NCBI GenBank assembly: GCA_019117105.1
Contig: DXAH01000002.1
Location: forward strand, 1-34,734
Direction of reading: 5' to 3'
Source of the DNA: Duodenibacillus intestinigallinarum
Lineage (GTDB): Bacteria; Pseudomonadota; Gammaproteobacteria; Burkholderiales; Burkholderiaceae_F
DNA length: 34,734 nt
Below are positions 15,356 to 24,019 of the stretch, piece after piece. The translations under genes were made by a program, and so were the position numbers. The number at the start of each line of letters is the position of its first letter. The stretch's first letter is position 1. The notes beneath the pieces are model-generated. The model did not search any database. It was given only the letters and a program-made list of their open reading frames with translations, and had not been told where the DNA came from.

Positions 15356-16618
15356 TCAGAGTTTGACTTTGTCTTCTTCGAGGTTGAAGGCCTTGTGCAG
15401 AGCGCGTACGGCAAGTTCCATGTACTTGTCCTGAATCACGAGGCTCACCTTGATTTCAGAAGTGCTGATCATCTCGATATTGATGCCTTCGGCGGCAAGC
15501 GACTCGAACATGCGGCAAGCGACACCGGCGTGCGTACGCATGCCGATACCGACGACGCTCACCTTGGCGATGTCGACGTTCGTGTGAATGCCTTCCGGAT
15601 GGCAGACCGGAACGACTTCTTCATTGAGGACCTTCAGACACTTGTCGACATCACCGCGCGGGACGGTAAAGGAGAAGTCGGTCGTGCCGTCGAGACCGTC
15701 GTTTTGCACAATCATGTCGACGTCAATGTTGTGCTGGGCTACGGGGCCGAGAATCTTATAGGCCACGCCCGGGGTGTCGGGAACGCGCGAGAGCGTGATT
15801 TTGGCTTCATCGCGGGTGCAGGCGATGCCGGAAACAAGGGCTTTCTCCATCTTCGGATCATCCTCAAAAGAAATCAGGGTACCGCTGGACGCTTCGACGT
15901 CAACGGGAATATTGGGGTCGGTAAGGCTCGAGAGAACACGTACGGGAACGTGGTATTTGCCGGCGAACTCCACGCTGCGGATCTGCAGCACCTTGGAGCC
16001 GAGGCTCGCGAGCTCGAGCATTTCTTCAAAGCTGATGACGTCAAGTTTGCGGGCTTTGGGTTCGATGCGCGGGTCGGTGGTGTAAACACCGTCAACGTCG
16101 GTAAAAATGAGGCATTCCTGAGCCTGAAGAGCCACGGCAAGCGCCACGCCCGATGTGTCCGAGCCGCCGCGGCCGAGGGTGGTGACGTTGCCTGCGCTGT
16201 CTCGTCCCTGGAAGCCGGCGACGATGACAACTTTGCCGGCGTCAAGTTCACGCTTGACCGGTTCGCTGTCAATGGACTCGATACGGGCCTTGGTAAAGGC
16301 GCTGTCTGTGTGTACGGCAACCTGGGAGCCGTTGAAGCTCACTGCGTCGACGCCGATGCTCTTGAGAGCCATCGCGAGCAGGCCGATGGAGACCTGTTCG
16401 CCGGTACTTGCAATGACGTCGAGCTCCCTGGGATCGGGATTGGGCATGATTTCTTTGGCAAGCGCGATGAGGCGATTGGTTTCTCCGCTCATCGCAGAAA
16501 CCACCACCACCATCTGATAGCCGGCGCGGTGCCACTTGGCAACACGCCTTGCGACATTCTTGATGCGCTCGACGCTTCCCATTGAGGTGCCGCCGTACTT
16601 GTGAACAATAATGGCCAT
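15356..16618 (-). CDS. lysC: Aspartate kinase
   Basis: A 420-residue monofunctional aspartokinase, the first step of lysine, threonine and methionine synthesis. The N-terminal kinase domain shows KYGGTSMGS (7-15), VSAMSGETNRL and LGRGGSDTSGVALA; the C-terminal part carries paired ACT domains (about 265-420) for feedback by end-product amino acids, with segments such as VPDTPGVAYKIL and VGIGMRTHAGVA. The start at 16618 gives the family N-terminus; the frame is open 23 codons upstream without similarity. The ribosome binding site is weak (AGAGACG). It is divergent from the DSD1-family gene and closed by its own terminator. Internal initiation of a separate beta subunit, known in some relatives, cannot be judged. 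Confidence 0.97.
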   Translation of the reverse strand: MAIIVHKYGGTSMGSVERIKNVARRVAKWHRAGYQMVVVVSAMSGETNRLIALAKEIMPNPDPRELDVIASTGEQVSIGLLAMALKSIGVDAVSFNGSQVAVHTDSAFTKARIESIDSEPVKRELDAGKVVIVAGFQGRDSAGNVTTLGRGGSDTSGVALAVALQAQECLIFTDVDGVYTTDPRIEPKARKLDVISFEEMLELASLGSKVLQIRSVEFAGKYHVPVRVLSSLTDPNIPVDVEASSGTLISFEDDPKMEKALVSGIACTRDEAKITLSRVPDTPGVAYKILGPVAQHNIDVDMIVQNDGLDGTTDFSFTVPRGDVDKCLKVLNEEVVPVCHPEGIHTNVDIAKVSVVGIGMRTHAGVACRMFESLAAEGINIEMISTSEIKVSLVIQDKYMELAVRALHKAFNLEEDKVKL

Positions 16619-16826
16619 AAACGTCTCTGTTTTGGTTGAATGTGGCGTGCCGGCAAACAAACCCTCCGAATGAGGTGCCGAGCACAAAAGACTTCACGAT
16701 TGTCGCAAACTTTGACCGCATTTCGGCGCCGTCACGCAGAATCGGTACAAGTTAAAAGGGAAACATTGATCTTTCCCAAGTCATACAGGCAAAGCCGCTT
16801 AGGAGGTATGTCTCAGTTTTTGACGA

Positions 16827-16854
16827 TTGCACTTCCACACCTTGGCCGTAAAAT
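16827..16854 (+). promoter_or_regulatory. Candidate promoter of the DSD1-family gene
   Basis: TTGCAC (16827-16832) and TAAAAT (16849-16854) with a 16-base spacer, 38 bases before the ATG. Found by eye. Confidence 0.4.
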
Positions 16855-16892
16855 CGAGGAAAATCTCAGCAACTATTGTCCGGAGAGGAGAT

Positions 16893-18035
16893 ATGTCCAT
16901 CAGTCTGAAGTTGAGCGAACTCGACACACCGAGCCTTTTGATCGACAAGGCCAAACTTTTCGAAAACATTGATTATTGTCAGAGGCGCGCTCACGAGCTC
17001 GGCATCAACTGGCGCCCGCACGTCAAGACTCACAAGTGTGCACCGATAGCCGCCATGCAGGTTCAGGGCATGTTTGGCGGCATCACGGTCTCGACTGTCA
17101 AGGAAGCCGAGTACATGTTCGATGAAGAGGGCATCACGGACATCATTTATGCCGTGGGCATCGCTCCGCAGAAGTTGCCGCGCATCGCGCTTCTCAACAG
17201 CCGCGGCGCTGATGTCAAGATCATTCTCGACAATCTCGCTAGTGCGATGGCGGTCAGTGAATTCTGCCGTGCTCACAACACCAAAATCGGTGTTCTGCTT
17301 GAAATCGATTGCGACGGACATCGTTCCGGTCTCAAGCCCGATGATCCCGCGTTGGTGACGGTAGCCAAGGCGCTGACCGACGGCGCCGTTTTCAAGGGGG
17401 TCCTGACGCATGCCGGAGACAGCTACCTTTCCCGCAATCGTGAGGAACTGGAAGCCTGCGCAGCCAACGAAGTTCATCAGATCATGAAGGCAGCCAATGT
17501 GCTTAAGGACGCGGGCTACCCGTGCGAGATAGTCTCCGTGGGGTCGACTCCGACCTTTACGGCCGTCAAGGATACTGAAGGCGTCACGGAATACCGTAGC
17601 GGCGTGGGCGTCTTTCACGACCTGGTGATGGCAGGACTCAACGTCTGCAAGGTCGAAGAGATCGCTTTGTCCGTTTTGGTGACGGTGATCGGCCATCAGC
17701 CCCAAAAAGGCTGGATCATCACGGACGGCGGCTGGATGGCGATGAGCCGAGACCGCGGTACGGCCGCTCAGGCGGTCGACTGGGGTTACGGGCTTGTGTG
17801 TGACGAGGCCGGCAAGCCGATTGAAAACCTCTGGATGAAATCGGCCAACCAGGAGCATGGCATCGTCTGCAGCCGAGACGGCTCAGCAATTGATCCAGAA
17901 GCGTTTCCGGTGGGCACGCGCCTGAGAATTCTTCCCAACCATGCCTGTCCGACGGCCGCCGCGTTCGACAAGTATTTTGTTGTTGACGAGAAGAACAACG
18001 TGCAGACGATCTGGCCCAAGATCAACAACTGGTGA
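16893..18035 (+). CDS. DSD1-family PLP-dependent D-amino-acid lyase (D-serine dehydratase / D-threonine aldolase type)
   Basis: A 380-residue fold-type III PLP enzyme related to alanine racemase. The Schiff-base lysine is Lys45 in RPHVKTHK. The barrel continues through EIDCDGHRSGL and LTHAGDSY, and the C-terminal metal site is PNHACPTA (His350, Cys352). In this family a His-x-Cys pair is described for the zinc-dependent D-serine dehydratases and His-x-Asp for D-threonine aldolases, so dehydratase activity is slightly favoured; this rests on memory of the family and is not decisive. The ATG at 16893 has GGAGAGGAG immediately upstream. It is a single-gene unit with promoter and terminator. Role: probably breakdown of host or peptidoglycan D-amino acids. 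Confidence 0.9.
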   Translation: MSISLKLSELDTPSLLIDKAKLFENIDYCQRRAHELGINWRPHVKTHKCAPIAAMQVQGMFGGITVSTVKEAEYMFDEEGITDIIYAVGIAPQKLPRIALLNSRGADVKIILDNLASAMAVSEFCRAHNTKIGVLLEIDCDGHRSGLKPDDPALVTVAKALTDGAVFKGVLTHAGDSYLSRNREELEACAANEVHQIMKAANVLKDAGYPCEIVSVGSTPTFTAVKDTEGVTEYRSGVGVFHDLVMAGLNVCKVEEIALSVLVTVIGHQPQKGWIITDGGWMAMSRDRGTAAQAVDWGYGLVCDEAGKPIENLWMKSANQEHGIVCSRDGSAIDPEAFPVGTRLRILPNHACPTAAAFDKYFVVDEKNNVQTIWPKINNW

Positions 18036-18065
18036 TAACAACTCCGGTGCATTGACATCAGATTG

Positions 18066-18100
18066 GCGGAAGCGGAGAACCAGGTTCGCTTCCGCTTTCT
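18066..18100 (+). terminator. Rho-independent terminator of the DSD1-family gene
   Basis: GCGGAAGCG (18066-18074) pairs with CGCTTCCGC (18087-18095), with an inner AAC/GTT pairing, followed by TTTCT. It lies 30 bases after the stop. Confidence 0.85.
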
Positions 18101-18115
18101 ACATTCTTTTGCTTA

Positions 18116-18144
18116 TTGCAACCTGTTTACGACTTCGCTACAAC
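18116..18144 (+). promoter_or_regulatory. Candidate promoter of the trpE leader
   Basis: TTGCAA (18116-18121) and TACAAC (18139-18144) with a 17-base spacer, just past the preceding terminator. It would start a leader of nearly 400 bases before trpE. Confidence 0.5.
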
Positions 18145-18209
18145 TAAAAGGCAACCGAAACAGGTTCCTTTCTACCACTCATTTTTTGCCCATCGGCAGT
18201 TCCGACACC

Positions 18210-18311
18210 ATGATTTTGTCTGCAGCACAATTTGCGCACATTCGTTCGGTACGCCGCGTGCATAAGCCGTCCGGCTGGTATGCACGGGGGGCTTGGTGCT
18301 GGCGCTCCTAA
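18210..18311 (+). CDS. Candidate trp leader peptide
   Basis: A 33-codon frame starting ATG at 18210 and ending TAA at 18311 has three Trp codons in its last eleven (GWYARGAWCWRS). Trp is rare, and this position, between a promoter and trpE, is where an attenuation leader peptide is expected. A stem-loop with a pyrimidine-rich 3' side follows at 18373-18406. The ribosome binding site is weak; a shorter form from the GTG 17 codons before the stop is possible. I did not find a convincing antiterminator pairing by eye, so attenuation is a hypothesis. Confidence 0.45.
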   Translation: MILSAAQFAHIRSVRRVHKPSGWYARGAWCWRS

Positions 18312-18329
18312 AACTTCTCCTCATTAAGC

Positions 18330-18361
18330 CGATGCTCTCCGGCGGATTGTCGGGGCCATCG
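18330..18361 (+). other. Possible pause or antiterminator hairpin in the trp leader
   Basis: CGATG (18330-18334) pairs with CATCG (18357-18361) around an inner CCG/CGG pairing, directly after the leader-peptide stop. The pairing is short; its role is inferred from position only. Confidence 0.25.
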
Positions 18362-18372
18362 TCTGCGCACGT

Positions 18373-18406
18373 TTTAACAGCTTGTTTATGAGCTGTTGAA
18401 TTTCTT
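18373..18406 (+). terminator. Candidate trp attenuator
   Basis: AACAGCT (18376-18382) pairs with AGCTGTT (18391-18397), extendable by three weaker pairs, then GAATTTCTTCT. It lies about 140 bases before trpE and about 65 after the leader-peptide stop. Confidence 0.45.
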
Positions 18407-18542
18407 CTCCGATTTGCTTTCAGTGATTTCCGTCTGCTGGCTGGCGATGCCTCAGTTGAGGATATGCGCCAAAAGACACCCAAAGTGTGCTTATTTCAAG
18501 GTCTGGCCCGGGCGGAATCCGTTCTTGAGGAAATTTTCAATC

Positions 18543-20045
18543 ATGATGACCGAAATCGAGTTCGAAGCGATTGCACGTGAAGGCTATAACCGTATCGCTT
18601 TGGTAAGTGAATGCCTGTGCGATTTGGAAACGCCGTTGTCAATCTATTTGAAGCTTGCCGGCCGGGACACTGACACTTTTTTGCTGGAAAGTGCGGAAGG
18701 CGGCAAAAGCTTTTCACGATACAGCTTTGTGGGGTTAAAGGCTCGTACAAAGATCGTTAGTTATCTGACGGATACTGGCTTTTGCACTCAGGTTCTGACT
18801 GACGGGCAAGAAACCGAACGCGACACTGAAACCAATCCGCTTGAGTTTGTTCGCAGATTCTTCAATCGTTTTCGTGTTGCCTTGCCGAAGGGATTGCCTC
18901 GCCTGACGGGCGGACTGGTCGGGTACTTCGGTTATGACACGGTACGATTGATCGAGCAAAGCAAACTGGGACGAAAAAAGTCCGGAGGGATTGGTGGCCC
19001 GGATATTTGCTTGCTGTTGTGTGAAGAGCTCATCGTGATAGACAGCTTTAAGGGTCGTATGTACATTGTTATCAATGCTGATCCGAGAGTTCCGGGGGCG
19101 TACTCAGCGGCCGTTCATCGCATCCGAAGGCTCAAGCAGTCGTTGACCCGTCCGGTGGAAGCTCCGTATGCCGCCGGTGGCATTGTTCACGAAACAGAGC
19201 GTCCGTTTGCCAAGGAAGACTATTTGAAGGCTGTACGAAAAGCCAAGGACTACATTCTGGCCGGTGACTGCATGCAGGTGCAGATCGGGCAGCGCATCGA
19301 ACGAGGTTTTACTGAAAACCCGATTTCTCTGTACCGTGCGCTGCGAAGTCTCAATCCATCGCCCTACATGTACTTCTACAACTTTGGAGACCACTTTGTT
19401 GTCGGAGCTTCGCCGGAAATTTTGGTGCGGCAGGAGTTGCGTGACGGAAGACGGATCGCGACGATTCGACCTATTGCGGGAACTCGCCCCAGAGGAGTTG
19501 ATGTGCAGGACGACCGCCGACTTGCCGAAGACCTTCTGCATGATCCTAAAGAACGAGCCGAGCACCTGATGCTGATTGATCTGGCACGCAATGACATTGG
19601 CCGTATCGCCAAACCGGGCACCGTTCGCGTGACAGACAAGTATGCCATTGAGCGCTATTCGCAAGTTCAGCACTTGGTCAGTCATGTCGAAGGGGAACTC
19701 CTCGACGGACTCGACAATTTCGACGTTTTGAAAGCAACTTTTCCGGCGGGAACACTCACCGGGGCGCCCAAAGTCCGAGCAATGGAAATCATCGACGAGC
19801 TTGAGCCCGTGGTGCGCGGTATTTACGGGGGTGCGGTCGGCTACCTTTCCTTTGCCGGGGACATGGATCTCGCAATTGCCATACGAACGGCCGTCATCAA
19901 GGATAAACGGCTCTACGCTCAAGCCGCCGCCGGCATTGTCGCCGACAGTATCCCCGAGATGGAATATGCGGAAACGGAACATAAGGCACGCGCAGTTTTG
20001 AGAGCGGCGGAACTGGCGGAGTCCGGTTTCGAAAGCGGAATCTGA
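18543..20045 (+). CDS. trpE: Anthranilate synthase component I
   Basis: A 500-residue chorismate-using enzyme that, with the glutaminase partner, makes anthranilate, the first step of tryptophan synthesis. The N-terminal part has the LLES feedback motif (TFLLESAEGG); the chorismate-binding core contains IRPIAGTRPRG, MLIDLARNDIGRI, TFPAGTLTGAPKVRAMEII and GIYGGAVGYL. Features fit TrpE rather than PabB. ATG at 18543 is used (a second ATG follows at once), with GAGGAAA upstream at longish spacing. It lies 15 bases before trpG. The long leader with a Trp-rich small frame suggests attenuation control. Upstream open frame to 18396 has no similarity. Confidence 0.95.
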   Translation: MMTEIEFEAIAREGYNRIALVSECLCDLETPLSIYLKLAGRDTDTFLLESAEGGKSFSRYSFVGLKARTKIVSYLTDTGFCTQVLTDGQETERDTETNPLEFVRRFFNRFRVALPKGLPRLTGGLVGYFGYDTVRLIEQSKLGRKKSGGIGGPDICLLLCEELIVIDSFKGRMYIVINADPRVPGAYSAAVHRIRRLKQSLTRPVEAPYAAGGIVHETERPFAKEDYLKAVRKAKDYILAGDCMQVQIGQRIERGFTENPISLYRALRSLNPSPYMYFYNFGDHFVVGASPEILVRQELRDGRRIATIRPIAGTRPRGVDVQDDRRLAEDLLHDPKERAEHLMLIDLARNDIGRIAKPGTVRVTDKYAIERYSQVQHLVSHVEGELLDGLDNFDVLKATFPAGTLTGAPKVRAMEIIDELEPVVRGIYGGAVGYLSFAGDMDLAIAIRTAVIKDKRLYAQAAAGIVADSIPEMEYAETEHKARAVLRAAELAESGFESGI

Positions 20046-20060
20046 ACGAGGAGAAACAAA

Positions 20061-20624
20061 ATGCTCCTGATGATCGACAACTACGACAGTTTTACATACA
20101 ACCTTGTGCAGTACTTTCAGGAACTCGGAGAGCAAGTGCAAGTTGTGAGAAACGATGAGGCAACCGTCGAGGAACTTTTGAAACGCAAGCCTGACCGTGT
20201 CTGCATTTCACCGGGACCGTGTGCTCCGGCGCAGGCAGGTATCTCAAAGGAGGCCATTGTGCGTTTTTCTCAGTATGTACCGGTTCTTGGCGTGTGTCTT
20301 GGCCATCAGGCCGTAGGAGAAGTGTTCGGCGGGCGCGTGGTGCGGGCCGTACATGTCATGCACGGCAAGACGGATTGCATCACACATGACGGAAAAGGAC
20401 TTTTCAGCGGACTGCCGTCGCCGATGACGGTTGCGCGCTATCACTCGCTCGTGGTGGAACGTGAAACGTTGCCTGACATTTTGGAGGTGACGGCTGTCAG
20501 TTCAGACGGAGAAATCCAGGGACTCAGGCACAAGGAATTGCCGATTGAGACGACTCAGTTTCACCCGGAATCAATCGCCAGTGAATTCGGGCACGAACTG
20601 CTGAAAAACTTTTTGCATCTCTGA
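20061..20624 (+). CDS. trpG: Anthranilate synthase component II (glutamine amidotransferase)
   Basis: A 187-residue class I glutamine amidotransferase that feeds ammonia to TrpE. The catalytic triad is Cys79 (GVCLGHQ), His168 and Glu170 (FHPES); the N-terminus MLLMIDNYDSFTYNLVQYF is typical. Many such proteins also serve as PabA in folate synthesis; because trpE is adjacent and no pabB is in sight, trpG is the first choice and dual use is possible. AGGAG lies before the ATG. The usual partners trpD and trpC do not follow: the unit ends at a hairpin and a convergent gene. Confidence 0.93.
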   Translation: MLLMIDNYDSFTYNLVQYFQELGEQVQVVRNDEATVEELLKRKPDRVCISPGPCAPAQAGISKEAIVRFSQYVPVLGVCLGHQAVGEVFGGRVVRAVHVMHGKTDCITHDGKGLFSGLPSPMTVARYHSLVVERETLPDILEVTAVSSDGEIQGLRHKELPIETTQFHPESIASEFGHELLKNFLHL

Positions 20625-20636
20625 CGATGAAATGGC

Positions 20637-20670
20637 AACGGGCCTCAGCTCACAAAAGCAGAGGCCCGTT
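20637..20670. terminator. Stem-loop between trpG and the acyl-CoA synthetase
   Basis: A perfect 10-bp stem (AACGGGCCTC at 20637-20646, GAGGCCCGTT at 20661-20670) with a 14-base loop between convergent genes. There is only a short T run on either side, so termination is inferred from position. Confidence 0.6.
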
Positions 20671-20696
20671 CAACACAGGAAACCGACTTCAAAAGC

Positions 20697-22541
20697 TTAA
20701 CCGCGGCGATCGCCGTAGAGCTCGTCGATTTCGGCGTGGAAACGTTCGCGGATCTTGGCGCGCTTGAGCTTTAACGTCGGCGTGAGCAGACCGCTTTCGA
20801 TCGTCCAGGGCTCGGCGAGCAGACGCACGTTGCGCGGGATGCCGTAGTTCGGGAAGTCGCGCGTCAACGCCTTGATGCGGCGCAGTGCGGCGTTGCGCAC
20901 TTCCTTGTCCATCAAGATGCCTTCGTCTTTGGGATCCTTGCCGAGTTCCTTGACGAACTTGTCGAACTGCTCGGGGTTCACGACCGCCAGGCAGGCGATG
21001 TAGGGGCGATCTTCGCCGACGGCCATCACCTGATCGAACAGATTGTCGGTTTCGATGGCCTGTTCCAGGTCTCCCGGCGGGATCTTTTCGCCCGTGCTCG
21101 TGACAATGATTTCTTTGATGCGGCCCTTGATGCGGATATGGCCGCTCTTGTAAATGTCGGCCTGATCGCCCGTCTTGAGCCAGCCGTCTTCGGTGAGAAC
21201 GGCGCGGGTGTCTTCCGGACGCATCCAGTAACCGACCATCACGTTCGGGCCGCGCACCATCAGTTCGTCGTTGGGACCGAGTTTGGTCTCGAGATTGTCG
21301 AGCGGAATGCCGACAGTCTGCGGATTGTTGCTGCCGAGCTTATTGACGCACACCACGGGCGAGGCCTCGGTCATCCCGTAGCCCTGAAGAATTTCAACGC
21401 CCAGGGCAAGGAACACCTTGGCTACGGTCGGATTGAAAGCAGCTCCGCCCGAAATGTAGACATAAGGACGACCGCCGAAGATGTTGCGGATGCCGGCACC
21501 CACTTTCCTGTCAAGGAATCCTGCAACCAACGGATCGAAAAGCGCAGAGAAGCCCGAAGGGCAGGGCAGGCCGTTTTTGCGGCAGAAGCGGCGCCAGCCG
21601 ACGTCAACCGCCCACCGGAAGATCTTCTGCACAAAGGGCGACTGCGTCGCAAGTCGATCCTGAATCTTGGAGTAGATCTTTTCATAGACGCGCGGCACGC
21701 TCAGCATGATGGTGGGACGGATGACGCGCATGTCTTCCTGCAGGAGACCGATGTTTCGGTTGAACGCAACGAGGTTGCCCATGCCGAGCGCGAGGTAATA
21801 GGTCGCGATGCGCTCGAGCGTATGCGAAAGCGGCAGAAACGAGAGCCATACTTCGTCGACGCGCGGACAGATGCTGCTCAAAACGCCGTTGATGTTTGCA
21901 AGAAGCGCGCGGTGCGTGAGCATGACGCCCTTGGGTTTGCCCGTCGTGCCCGACGTGTAGACAAGGGCGGCGAGGTCGGTGGGCTCGGGGCCGGGCGGCA
22001 GTTCGACGCCCTGGCCCGTGGCAAGCCAGTGATCGACGCTCGTGACGGTTCTACCGTCGGAGACGGTCGTCTCAACGCCTTCTTCGGTGATCACCACGGT
22101 CTGCAGATCAGGTAATTCCATAGCAGCGCCGATGTCGCGCCAGCGATTGAACTTGGTCGTGACGAGGAAGCGGGCGCCCGAGTCGCGAAGAATAAAGGCC
22201 GAGGAGCCCGCCGTGTCGATCGCGTGCAGCGGCACGGGCACGAGAGCGCACATAAGGGCAGCCATGTCAAAGCAGATGGCGTCAATGCTGTTGGGAAGGA
22301 GCATGGCGACGCGTTCGCCTTTTTTGAGGCCGAGAGCCGCAAAGGCATGGGCCCAGCGCATGACGCGCTCGTACGTTTCCTGAACAGTAAGGGTCTGCCA
22401 CTGTTTGATGCGGTTGTCGTAGTACATGTAAACCGGAATCTGCGGCCGCTGCTCCAGATGGTGTGTGAGCAGTTCGGGAAGCGTGCGCAGAACCTGAAGC
22501 TCGGCGCGGCGCGTTTGCATGGTATCGGTTTTATCGGTCAC
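20697..22541 (-). CDS. Long-chain fatty acid--CoA ligase (AMP-forming)
   Basis: A 614-residue ANL-superfamily adenylating enzyme of the FAA1-like long-chain acyl-CoA synthetase type. It activates fatty acids with ATP and CoA for membrane lipid or degradation. The P-loop motif YTSGTTGKPKG lies at 195-205; PLSHTLERI, YISGGAAFNP, QGYGMTEASP, LKTGDQADIY and GRIKEIIVTSTGEKIPP follow in family order. A GTG start at 22541 is chosen because AAGGAA lies seven bases before it; an ATG at 22520 is an alternative, and the ATG at 22652 would add residues without family similarity. It is a single gene convergent with trpG and divergent from the membrane-protein gene. Confidence 0.93.
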   Translation of the reverse strand: MTDKTDTMQTRRAELQVLRTLPELLTHHLEQRPQIPVYMYYDNRIKQWQTLTVQETYERVMRWAHAFAALGLKKGERVAMLLPNSIDAICFDMAALMCALVPVPLHAIDTAGSSAFILRDSGARFLVTTKFNRWRDIGAAMELPDLQTVVITEEGVETTVSDGRTVTSVDHWLATGQGVELPPGPEPTDLAALVYTSGTTGKPKGVMLTHRALLANINGVLSSICPRVDEVWLSFLPLSHTLERIATYYLALGMGNLVAFNRNIGLLQEDMRVIRPTIMLSVPRVYEKIYSKIQDRLATQSPFVQKIFRWAVDVGWRRFCRKNGLPCPSGFSALFDPLVAGFLDRKVGAGIRNIFGGRPYVYISGGAAFNPTVAKVFLALGVEILQGYGMTEASPVVCVNKLGSNNPQTVGIPLDNLETKLGPNDELMVRGPNVMVGYWMRPEDTRAVLTEDGWLKTGDQADIYKSGHIRIKGRIKEIIVTSTGEKIPPGDLEQAIETDNLFDQVMAVGEDRPYIACLAVVNPEQFDKFVKELGKDPKDEGILMDKEVRNAALRRIKALTRDFPNYGIPRNVRLLAEPWTIESGLLTPTLKLKRAKIRERFHAEIDELYGDRRG

Positions 22542-22692
22542 TGCAAATTCCTTTGTGGAGACGGCGATTTTGCAAGCTAGGCGTGCGCAAAACCCTTGCC
22601 GTCGAAGTATTCGTTTAAGCAATCCCCGAACTATACCGCGCGCCCGATTCAATGCCGTTGAGCATCATCCGTTCGGATGATGTCTGGCGTAC

Positions 22693-22723
22693 TTGTTAAA
22701 TCCGTTAAGTGCGTCCCTACAAT
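22693..22723 (+). promoter_or_regulatory. Candidate promoter of the membrane-protein gene
   Basis: TTGTTA (22693-22698) and TACAAT (22718-22723); the -10 is good but the spacer is 19 bases. It lies 52 bases before the ATG. Confidence 0.3.
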
Positions 22724-22774
22724 TCCGAAAGACAAAACTTTTGACGTTTCCTACCTTTGCACCTTCTTTAGCGG

Positions 22775-23653
22775 ATGTTTCGCAGCAACAAGTACACGCG
22801 GCAAGTGCTATTTGCCTGTCTTTTTACAGTTTGCTTTTTCGTAGGCTATGCCGCGCTTGCCACCGTAATGCGCCTTTGGCTTGTACCGGCGGGCTTTGTT
22901 GCGTGCACGGCTTTTGAGGCGGTGCTGCTGGCGGCTTTCGGAGCTGTTGTGCGAAAAGGAACGCGGGCCATGAAGGGTGTTACTGCTGAGGATGGAATTG
23001 TCATCTATCCGGATCTGCTCAGTTTTTCGGCGGCCTGCACAGCTGTTTGGATTCTTATCTTTGCCGATGCCTCTCGTTTTCCGCTGGCCTATTTCGCCTG
23101 CATCGCGGCTTGCGTGCTCTTTTGCACGATTCAGGCCTGTCGCTACAACCGAGAAGAAGGAGCTTTGCTGGCGTCTCTCGTACAGTTTGCATTTCCTGTG
23201 GTGGTCCCGTTTCTGGCTGTCTTCGTCGTGTGCATGACGTTTGGGCGACGAGCCGATTCGCGCATGGTGATCCATTACAAAGTAAGAAATGACGAAGAAG
23301 GGCTCTCGCAGTACATGGAGGAAATCAACGAACAACGCTGTCTGGCGCAGCAAAAACGAAGCGCAGGTTTCAGAGCGCTGCTTGCAATGAGCGTTTTGTC
23401 AGCGGCGGTTCCTGACAAACAAAGGCGCGAGGAGCTTTTGCGCCAGCGGGAAAGCAGATCTGATCTATGTATGTCGCTTGCGCTTTTGCCCATAGCTTTT
23501 CTGATAGCCGTTCGCCTGGCGGCCGGACACAACAGCGCAGACTTTCTGAAGGACGCCTACACCAAGCGTGTCTTCATTCGGGACGAAGCGGAGCAAGTAC
23601 AGGATCGAACCGAGGAGACGCACCAAAAGAGAGCATTTCTAGACGGTGTGTAA
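22775..23653 (+). CDS. Putative six-span inner membrane protein, unknown function
   Basis: A 292-residue protein I do not recognise. Hydrophobic segments lie at about 11-31, 34-58, 82-100, 103-120, 132-155 and 230-248. Between the fifth and sixth is a charged ~75-residue stretch with Glu/Gln/Arg-rich segments (EEGLSQYMEEINEQR, DKQRREELLRQRESR) that could form a coiled coil in the cytoplasm, and the C-terminus is also charged (EAEQVQDRTEETHQKR). The ribosome binding site is poor. It stands alone between the acyl-CoA synthetase and a large intergenic region. The layout is reminiscent of a sensor or assembly factor, but no function is assigned. Confidence 0.7.
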   Translation: MFRSNKYTRQVLFACLFTVCFFVGYAALATVMRLWLVPAGFVACTAFEAVLLAAFGAVVRKGTRAMKGVTAEDGIVIYPDLLSFSAACTAVWILIFADASRFPLAYFACIAACVLFCTIQACRYNREEGALLASLVQFAFPVVVPFLAVFVVCMTFGRRADSRMVIHYKVRNDEEGLSQYMEEINEQRCLAQQKRSAGFRALLAMSVLSAAVPDKQRREELLRQRESRSDLCMSLALLPIAFLIAVRLAAGHNSADFLKDAYTKRVFIRDEAEQVQDRTEETHQKRAFLDGV

Positions 23654-23832
23654 GTTGCTGTGCACGTAAACCCCTATGTAGTCTTTCTGATGGATAAATA
23701 CCGCCCTTTCGAGGAGTCTGCTGACGTGCTACCTTGACAACGATCGCAGACACACATATGCGTTGCTCCTCAACTGCTCCTCAGAATTTGAAGCTCGGTT
23801 TGGTCGCCGGAGACTTCAAGCAAGCGATCCGA

Positions 23833-23880
23833 AAAAAGGTTGACGTCGGACAAAATCAGGAAAACGATGTCAACCTTTTT
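23833..23880. terminator. Bidirectional terminator-like inverted repeat
   Basis: AAAAAGGTTGAC (23833-23844) and GTCAACCTTTTT (23869-23880) form a perfect 12-bp stem with a 24-base loop, with T runs in both orientations; an outer CAAGC/GCTTG pair adds to it. It lies 180 bases after the membrane-protein stop, and could also end a leftward transcript from 23.9-24.0 kb. Confidence 0.6.
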
Positions 23881-24019
23881 GCTTGACCGGTGACTTTTTT
23901 CTTGACCATTCTCCCCGGCACGGCTTCCTCGCCTTCTGATTGTCTTTTTCGTTTTTGCAGCCGGTTGTCGACTTACAGCCATCACTTTGTCAATTGCTTC
24001 CGAAAAAGAAATTTCGTGT

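Noticed and set aside
23770..23985. Minus-strand 71-codon frame in the gap before the methyltransferase
   Set aside because: It crosses the terminator-like inverted repeat, has biased basic composition and no ribosome binding site.
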